A stretch of DNA of 64,000 bases from Vandiemenella viatica (Eukaryota; Arthropoda; Insecta; Orthoptera; Morabidae), in contig JARYHS010011408.1 in assembly GCA_031002005.1 (NCBI GenBank), forward strand, positions 219,583,473-219,647,472, in the 5' to 3' direction. The notes beneath the pieces were generated by a model. It had not been told where the DNA came from. It did not search any database and saw only the letters and a list, made by a program, of their open reading frames with translations. Position 1 is the first letter of the stretch; every line of letters starts with the position of its first letter. Both the position numbers and the translations under genes were made by a program. Of the stretch, positions 57,220 to 64,000 are shown in pieces.

Positions 57220-58574
57220 CATATTAGCAATAGGATGTTAAAGAATGAAATCCAGTAGCCACCAATGTGCATGATTGAACGACGTCAATTGTAGGATAAA
57301 TATAAAAGTACCTGGGTGACCGATTGTCGCTCGGCATCTTTCGATTTCTGTTCAGTATGCGAGATTTCAACAAAATTTTTAGAGACGTTTGAGAGAAATT
57401 AATTGTACCTGTTTACAAGAGTTACTCTTATAGATTAGATATATTATATATTATGAAAACCTAACTTAGTCCATGGAATGACGTTAGAGCCATTTTCGAG
57501 ATACCAAATACAAGAACTGCTCTTCTTTTTGTAAAATCGTTTTACAAAATTTAAAAGCAAATCATTATCTACATATGAAATTTTATCCAAATCGATAGAG
57601 TGGTTTCCCAGATCATAAATTGATTTTTTTTAAATGTTATTATTATGTTAAACAGAAATCTTAATGATTATCAGGGATTAATTAATGATGCAAGATTAGT
57701 GGTAATTAACTTAGACGAGTACATCATCCATGTTAAATTCGTTCACACCGATAAGCTCATACCTGGCATTAACCTCACACCTTCTCACTGAACCATGTCT
57801 CAACAAAAGTAACTTTCGTTATGACCTTAACCAGAACCTGCTTTTTCGTGTGAACACCTGTACGAGGCTTTTCACGAGTTCGTTGATTCAGCAATAATTC
57901 ATCCAAATCTTTAAAGCCGTTTCCGTGATCCTGTATATATATATATATATATAACAATTCCTCGTTTAAAGATAAAAGATGTGGAATAAAACTAAGCATC
58001 ACGAAAACTTTTGACAAATCAATTTCTACGTATTGAAACCTACCCGTTATCTCATAAGCTTGATAGATTAATGTGTTTAATTAAAGTCTACCTGATAATG
58101 TTAAAATAGCCACTTTCAAGTATTTCGATTAGCATTCTTTCCCATCGCATTTTACCAGATCTGCATCTACGCATAATACCATCGCACAATGGTGTCATGA
58201 ATTATGTATGAAGGCCACACGTCACGAGTCATGCGAGCCCACATCCAGAGCAGAGCACAGCTGAGATAGGATACACGGCCATGATTTATTGTTATCTCCT
58301 TCGTTACACTCCGCTGTATCGAATCGATTCTCGTCAAATACCGGATAAGGGCGCCGATCTGTTTACATCATTTATCAAACCACTTAGATGTTGTGTCAGG
58401 CAACTCAAAGAGATTTTCAGGCCGACCGGGCGAGACGTATCGGTGCTTGTCTGTACTTGAGGGTTGTTGTGTGCCCTTCAGTAGTACAGGAATCGCTTTA
58501 TTTCCATACCACTACGAATAGCTTCTCGCAGATCTTCATTTAGCATACGACTGTCTTTATACGAATGATTATAT
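57220..58574. other. AT-rich interval
   Basis: A (TA)n microsatellite lies at about 57933-57952. A GC-balanced stretch at 58200-58480 has no motif. No gene is seen. Confidence 0.4.
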
Positions 58575-59440
58575 TGCACTTACTTGCTATTAACTGATAG
58601 GCCAAAATCCTTTTCTGACATCAGTTTTATGACCATCTCTTCCAGGGCTCTCTTCCTGTAGGCAGGGCCGGTGCTAGGATTCTCGGGCCCCGGATAAGCG
58701 TTCTTAGGGTCCCCTCACCCTGACAATTTTTTCTTTAATCTTTGATTTTTTGATAGCCAAAAAAAATTAATGCAATAAAATTACATAACGCCTTTTTAAA
58801 GAAAGTTTCTTAAAGTTTATTTCTATTTAGTTAGTCACCATGGACGGAGGGCCCCCTTCGGAGGTTTAGGCCCCGGGTACTTTTGCCCCGCTTACCCCTC
58901 CCTAACGCCGGGCCTGCCTGTAGGGTAGTAATGCAGGGCAAGCTTTGGAAATCTGTCATTACCAATCCTAAGAACAAGGTCCCTTTTTGTGAAATTATAT
59001 AATTGAGAGAGGAAATATTCAGTTGTTGCAACATTTTTTTTCATTCCCTCTTCTATCTTTCTGGAAATATCCGTTTACGGATATCAGAAACTTCATTATG
59101 GATGATTGAATTTTATTTTTTTTATTTTATTTTATCTGCCCACGTTTGACTGCCATATATTGGAATAGGTACTGCCATTGATTTACAAACCACGGACGAA
59201 TATTTCGATCCAAAATAAGAATCTTTGGAAGCATAATTTTTATCAGAGTTTTAACATTACACCATTACACTTTTTCATTTTGAATGTCTTCCTCTATGTC
59301 AAGGATAAACAAGTTCTATTTTTACTCTGAAACTAACTCGACGGTCAAGAATACTGACAGGAAAACTCAAATGGAAATTAAACCTCAAGGAAGATAATTA
59401 TACAAGATTAACATTGCTAAGTCAATGTAAATGGAGAAAA
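58575..59440 (-). pseudogene. LINE C-terminus, split by a hAT MITE
   Basis: The minus strand reads VPIPIYGSQTWADKIK near 59145 (the 'VL.YGSE.W' block), then TDISRKIEEGMKK, LYNFTKRDLVLRIGNDRFP and KLALHYYPTG near 58925-59030. After removing the MITE and one duplication it reads on REPWKRWS near 58640: the 'P...L.Y.P.G.R..GRP.KRW' end of such LINEs. Stops follow. Confidence 0.65.
58663..58916. mobile_element. hAT MITE, 254 bp
   Basis: A perfect 8-bp duplication cctgtagg flanks it (58655-58662, 58917-58924). Ends are cagggccggtgctagg and, inverted, caggcccggcgttagg. The AT-rich centre separates gggcccc-rich arms, resembling the layout of the 25291-25666 element. Confidence 0.92.
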
Positions 59441-60383
59441 GAGCAATAAGAAGGATGTTTCAACAGGAAATGGACGATATAATTATACAGAGTGTCAAGG
59501 ATAAATATACCTCAGAAATGTGTTTAAGTAACCGATGGAGATGAAAATAAAAACAAAACAAAAAAATTGAAGGAATTAGGTGTTATTTCACAGCTACTCA
59601 GAACAGGTTATTTGTTGGAGTAGTCAATTTACGTCCAATACAATTTTTGTAATTGAAATCGTGTAGTGGAAGTGAAACTTAGAATCTACTAATTATGACA
59701 TGAGGTCATATTTCAGTCAGTTAGTGATGGTACATTTAATACTTTCTCCTTCAGTGTGAGTTTGAATAAAGTAAGTAAAACCAAAAACAAACAAAAAACA
59801 GTAATATTTCTTTAATTATAATTTCAATTAAATTGAAAACATTTAACGTTTATTGCGTGATGTATGGAACCTGAACTATATGGAAAACTAGCCAGAACTA
59901 TATAAAAGGTCGTTTAAAGTTTGCTATCTCCTAAAAGTTGTTACATCATCACCATGTTAATGAACCACAATATTTACGAATTTGATGTAAATGTGGTACA
60001 AAATAATAATATACAAATATAAATTTTTGTATAGACTCTAACATTGCTATGTAAAACAACCCTTTCCTTCAATAGTAATAATTTTGTTAAAACAAAAAAT
60101 ATTTAGGATAGTAGAATATTAATAAAAGAAATCGATTACTAAATACCAGAAAAGCTTTGCATTACGTGTGCAATAAATTTTAAGTATATGTGGTATTAAA
60201 GAATAAGGTATAAATAGAACTTGAAACAAAACTGAAACTGCTTAAACTTTTTGAAAATTATATTCCATAGAAGTAAACCGCTCAAGAAAAGATTTTTATT
60301 CAACCTGGGCCCGGATTGACGAACATAACATCTTATTCAAGAAAAATGTGCACAGAGCAATGCTTTACGCCTACTTGTTTGTC
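59441..60383. other. AT-rich interval
   Basis: A tatacagagtgtcaagg phrase at 59484 resembles a Tc1/mariner-type end, but no inverted partner is seen. No gene. Confidence 0.35.
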
Positions 60384-60830
60384 ATTAGTCTCTCGATTGG
60401 TTTTATGCAATCCTCCATCTTTTTCTATCTTAAGCTAACATCTTCATTTCAACACACCCCCTTACAAGCCACGTTTTTAATTATCCATATATTCTAAACT
60501 GCTTGATATCAGTTTGAATAATCTTTGGATTCCTTCTTCTCCTAGAGGTTTCAGAAGTTCTACAGGAATCTCATCAATTCCAACCCCCTTATTTTATTTT
60601 AAAACTTTCAGAGCACTATAAAATTCTGTCCTTAAAACAGGATCTCCTAAGCCATCAGTGTCAACGGCGCCTTTTTTCCCCAGTACACTGCTGTTTAGTC
60701 ATTACATTCATACAGTTCCTATATGTATTCTTCCTATCAGATAGCTCTGTCGTCTGAGCTTAAAAGTAGCTTCCCATCTGCGGTTTTAATGTTTATACAT
60801 TTCCACAACTTCGCGATCCATGAAATCGGA
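60384..60830 (-). mobile_element. LINE family 1, internally deleted copy
   Basis: The minus strand reads NIKTADGKLLLSSDDRA (about 60785), GDPVLRTEF-like sequence (about 60640), and KVLK.NKGVGIDEIPVELLK (about 60600), then jumps at about 60530 to the 3' tail, the reverse of ggttttatgcaatcctcc. The RT core between is absent. The ends match 4270-5060 and 6225-6345 of the plus-strand copy. Confidence 0.75.
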
Positions 60831-61800
60831 AAGACATTACGTTTTCCGACAGCTTCTAACCATTACGAGTCACCGATTCATCTGCTGCCGATGATCCTAC
60901 ACTTCAACATTAGCGACCGCATCTGTTGTGGAAGAGATGTTAGGCCGTGTACACTGTGTGTTTGCTGATTGCTGATGAGCACACGTGGTGTGTACACCCT
61001 CCCAGTGGTGGTCATTGACAGCAGGAAGGTTCAGCCCGCCCGGAAGTCATGCACGCAGCCTCCATTAGGGTCCCCGGAAGTGACGTCCAGCCGCTCAGCG
61101 GGTGAAGGAACTCGCCGGACCCCCGGCTCATGTTTCAAGACGTCTTGGACAACGGAAGGCTCAAACAATCGCTCACTGGACACAGGGAACAGACAGGAAC
61201 GGCTCATCACAAGTAGACCGCGCGAGTGGCCTGTCGACGTTGTATTACCCTCAGCGGATATGCTGTTATTCTTATTTAACTGTGGAGAAGATTTTACGAT
61301 GTGTAGGTATTGCAGTTTACGTCTGGAGATCAATTTATGCAACAAACCGGTAGGTTGCTATTTTGAGATGGGTTTTAAACCGTCAGTAAAGAGAACTGGA
61401 ACAAATTATATATCTTGTTTATAGTTGAGACGATTCACGTATTATGGCGTAAATTTCCTTGACTGGTTCTAGTTAGGACTTCAGCATTATCTTCTTTATT
61501 CCTAAAACAAAACGTAGAAATTTTGAATTCTCGTTGCACAAAAAAAATTAAACCAGATGAGTTAATTCAAAATAAAACTTCTTCCGTTTATAGAACACCC
61601 ATATCATCATCAACAGTTTTCATCTACTGATTGGGTCTGCTTTGTGTACGAGCCTCACCGTTTTCTTCTTTCTTCCCACCACCTTGGTCCAGTCCTCTCC
61701 TCTCTTCCGTACACATTCCTCTCAGCCTTCCCTCCCTTGGGTTTTATACAACGCATCTTCATTTCCTCATTGAGATTCTCTACTGCACCATTCTCTTTAC
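60831..61800. other. Interval with a GC-rich, CpG-containing pocket
   Basis: The part from 60950 to 61260 is GC-rich. A 151-codon plus-strand frame (60969-61424) and a 104-codon minus-strand frame (61345-61031) overlap. Neither shows a motif I know, and neither has a convincing coding bias. It is a candidate for a host exon or LTR, unproven. Confidence 0.35.
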
Positions 61801-61807
61801 ATATCAC

Positions 61808-61872
61808 CGAGTGTGGTTGGTGAACGGTGAACGTTCTGGCCTTGCGTTCGGGATAACGTGGGTTCGCGGGAA
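61808..61872 (+). repeat. SINE family A head only
   Basis: accgagtgtggttggtgaac and gttctggccttgcgttcggg, then gtgggttcgcggg followed by a short A run. It is truncated inside the B-box region. Confidence 0.7.
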
Positions 61873-61889
61873 AAAAAAACTTTACATGC

Positions 61890-62470
61890 CCATATCATCT
61901 TAGTTTGGCCCTACTCTATCATTTACTGTAGGTGTTCCTCTTTAAATTTATGTTTAATTGTTCTTATCCTGCCCATTCTATTAACACCCACTCTACCTCT
62001 TAGCAATTTAATCTCACTTGCTTTTGTCCACCTGAAGTCCGGCTTCTTCATTGTCCAGGTTTCAGTACTATATATCAGGATAGATATATATTAACTTTGA
62101 AAAATTACTCTCTTGCTTCTCTGTGGCATATCCTTGTCCCATATCATGTTTCTGATGTTTTTGCTTCTGCATACCTCCCTGTTTCGCTTACCTCTACATC
62201 GTTCGTTCCTTCCGCTTTCCTCTAAGACAATTCCTAGGTACTTAAAATTGTTTACCTTCTTCAGCTGTTCACCTTCCATCAGAATTTCTCCGGTTATTCT
62301 GCTCTTCTTTCTGGTTGTTACCATGTACTCACATTAATTCACATTAAATTTCATACCATATTCCTCCACATAGACTGCCCATACGCGCAGTTACCACTGA
62401 ACTTCACCATTTCCCCAGATCATCAGATCGTTCGCTAAGGCCATCACCTTCGTGTTTTCCTCAGTTAATC
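61890..62470 (-). pseudogene. LINE reverse transcriptase, 3' half
   Basis: The minus strand reads KVMALANDLMIWGNGEVQW (about 62440), where ALAND replaces the catalytic 'AYADD' box. Then come VEEYGMKFNVN, CEYMVTTRKKSRI, LKKVNNFKYLGIVLEESG (about 62250) and NIRNMIWDKDMPQRSK (about 62125). This is the post-catalytic RT order of an EN-RT LINE different from family 1. Both a stop and loss of the catalytic box show it is dead. Confidence 0.8.
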
Positions 62471-63605
62471 AGTACAGCATACAAAGTTTACATTACATAT
62501 TTCAGGTTTCTCTCTTTTAGAAACAGTTTCTCATGTTTAGTGTAGTAAAATTTATCGTAGACACATTGGACTTTCCATTCACTTATTACTGTCTCTAGTA
62601 TGGATTAGATTAATGTAACTTTATCATATTATGTCCACCATAATTAGCTACCAACCACCGAGCATATCATACACTCGCGTCTTTCTTACATACCTTCTGC
62701 CTCTCCTCAACGCTAGCGCTTGACTATCTAAAACCAGAACCTCTCCATTTTTCAGTATTGCTAACTTAAAATTAACTCATTCTTTCAGACATCATCGAAT
62801 ACTCAAATAGATAATATTGTACAACAGCGCTGTCAAAAAAAAGTAAGTCAACCAGTTATCACACAACTTTTAGGCACATATTTCTAGTTAATTTCTTGAG
62901 ACTCAGCTACCTTTTGTTCTCTCAGTATACAACGAGTGACTAGTGACATGCATGAAGCAGAACATTAACGAAATTCCTCTTCTCAGTATACATATCTGCT
63001 TATTACATTGCTCTATAATCAAATGCCTTCGAGCAACGTAACTTGATCCAAAGGTTAAGTGACTGCAGAGACAACGTTGGCTCTCAATCCCCAAATCCGA
63101 ATTAGTACGTCTATTGCATCCTAGTGTCTCCAGTGTTCAAATCATCTGTCAATTTGCCACTCATTTCCGCACTTCACGAACAGCCGCTAATGATTGAATA
63201 TGTTTACTCTCCGTAATTTAAACTATCTTCTCAGGGAAACAACGATGAAGCCGAAATATTGCAGCATAGTGTCAACAACAGAATTTCCCGTATCTTGCCT
63301 GGCATCTTCTTGTTTTAAAACAGCTCAGTATTGAGAATCTGGAATTTCCTTAATTGCCGACTAAATTTCCATTATGGAAAGGAATGACATCTACCTACGC
63401 TTAGAATAGTATTATCTCCCGAAATACAGATAATTGTCAACCTTCATCGTTTGTACCGGCTGAAAATTACTAGTATGTAGTTAGCACTGCACTGGTCACA
63501 AGAACTACACTCCCGAAAATCCTGGTATGTATCTAGAGCACATCACAGAACTGAGTTCATCATTGCTTCAATGTAGGAATTTGGTTTCCAGTATAATAAG
63601 TTAGC
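62471..63605. other. AT-rich interval
   Basis: No motif recognised. It may include the continuation of flanking LINEs, but I cannot read it. Confidence 0.35.
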
Positions 63606-63610
63606 TACAT

Positions 63611-64000
63611 TTACATTTGATTCGAATCATCAGTGATCTGCCTAAGAAGGGTTTTCACATGGTTCTTCTCCATGCTCTCTTCCACACGAAGAATCATACC
63701 ATTCACTTTTTTTATCAACCTATTCGACTGGTTTGATGCAATCCTCCATACCTTCCTATCTTGTGCTAACCTCTTCATGTCTACATATCCCTTACAACCC
63801 ACGCCCTCAATTATCTGCTTCATATATTCTAATCTCCGTCTTCCTCTACAGTTCTTACCTTCGACTGTTCGCTCCACCAGCAAATTAACTAATCCAGCAT
63901 GTCTCAAAATATGACCTACCAGCCTGTCTTTGCTTTCTGTAAGCTTCTTCCACAAACTTCTTTCCTTACCCATCATTTCCAAAACCCGTTCATTTCGTAC
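63611..64000 (-). pseudogene. LINE family 1, C-terminus, cut by window edge
   Basis: The 123-codon minus-strand frame starts at 63982 and reads MEMMGKERSLWKKLTESKDR, GHILRHAGLVNLLVERTVEG, GRRRLEYMKQIIEGVG and YVDMKRLAQDRKVWRIASNQ. It is parallel to 6082-6350 (MEMMSEENSLWKKLTERRDR...). It lacks stops in the whole visible stretch, so it is better preserved than the 4.2-kb copy. It continues beyond the window on its 5' side. Confidence 0.88.

Noticed and set aside
57933..57952. TA-rich run as a promoter
   Set aside because: Simple (TA)n microsatellite without other promoter signals.
59484..59505. Tc1/mariner-type terminus (tatacagagtgtcaagg)
   Set aside because: No inverted partner found within several kilobases.
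1..64000. A novel defence, phage-type or biosynthetic system
   Set aside because: Content is consistent with repeat-dense animal intergenic DNA; no operon-like gene series, CRISPR array or bacterial-type gene is present.

Overview
This window looks like non-genic DNA from a large, AT-rich, repeat-laden animal genome, most likely an insect and plausibly a polyneopteran (stick insect, cockroach/termite or orthopteran relative). That assignment is inference. It rests on the mix of non-LTR retrotransposons (LINEs) with an EN/RT gene, Jockey/CR1-like and I-like LINEs with RNase H, several tRNA-derived SINE families, and Tc1/mariner, hAT, Merlin and PIF/Harbinger transposons. The longest open frame is about 183 codons and is itself a broken reverse transcriptase. 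I found no host protein gene, functional tRNA, rRNA or CRISPR array. Short host exons could hide in the unassigned stretches.

Layout. 0-8 kb: SINE remnants, a mariner N-terminal scrap, and a LINE (family 1, 4.2-6.4 kb) broken by a 571-bp insertion. 8-13 kb: a LINE RNase H gene cut by a 3.4-kb Merlin element with a 9-bp target duplication; the Merlin carries a 78-bp tandem array and a decayed transposase. 13-20 kb: a GC-rich patch, LINE ends, a deleted Tc1/mariner-type element with long terminal inverted repeats (TIRs), and a 739-bp long-TIR element with an 8-bp duplication. 20-24.7 kb: SINEs, a dimeric satellite ending at a Helitron-like 3' terminus, and a solo LTR with a heat-shock-element-like array next to its TATA box. 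25-38 kb: two hAT MITEs, many SINEs, two tandem arrays, and a possible TTAA-flanked element.

38.8-45.2 kb: a LINE split by a 4.1-kb PIF/Harbinger element. This element keeps both of its genes, a DDE transposase and a MADF protein, in decayed form, and a SINE sits in a predicted intron of the transposase. 45-54.4 kb: LINE copies, a hAT MITE inside one of them, a Tc1 element split by a LINE, and a Tc1/mariner-type MITE. 55-64 kb: a Tc1 element, a LINE C-terminus split by a hAT MITE, and further LINE fragments running off the right edge.

The clearest story is stratigraphy. Several insertions have exact target duplications, and removing the element and one duplication rejoins the interrupted reading frame or homology. 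Their order of arrival can therefore be read, for example LINE, then Harbinger, then SINE. Family names come from motifs recognised by eye; no database search was run, and boundaries not tied to a target duplication are approximate.
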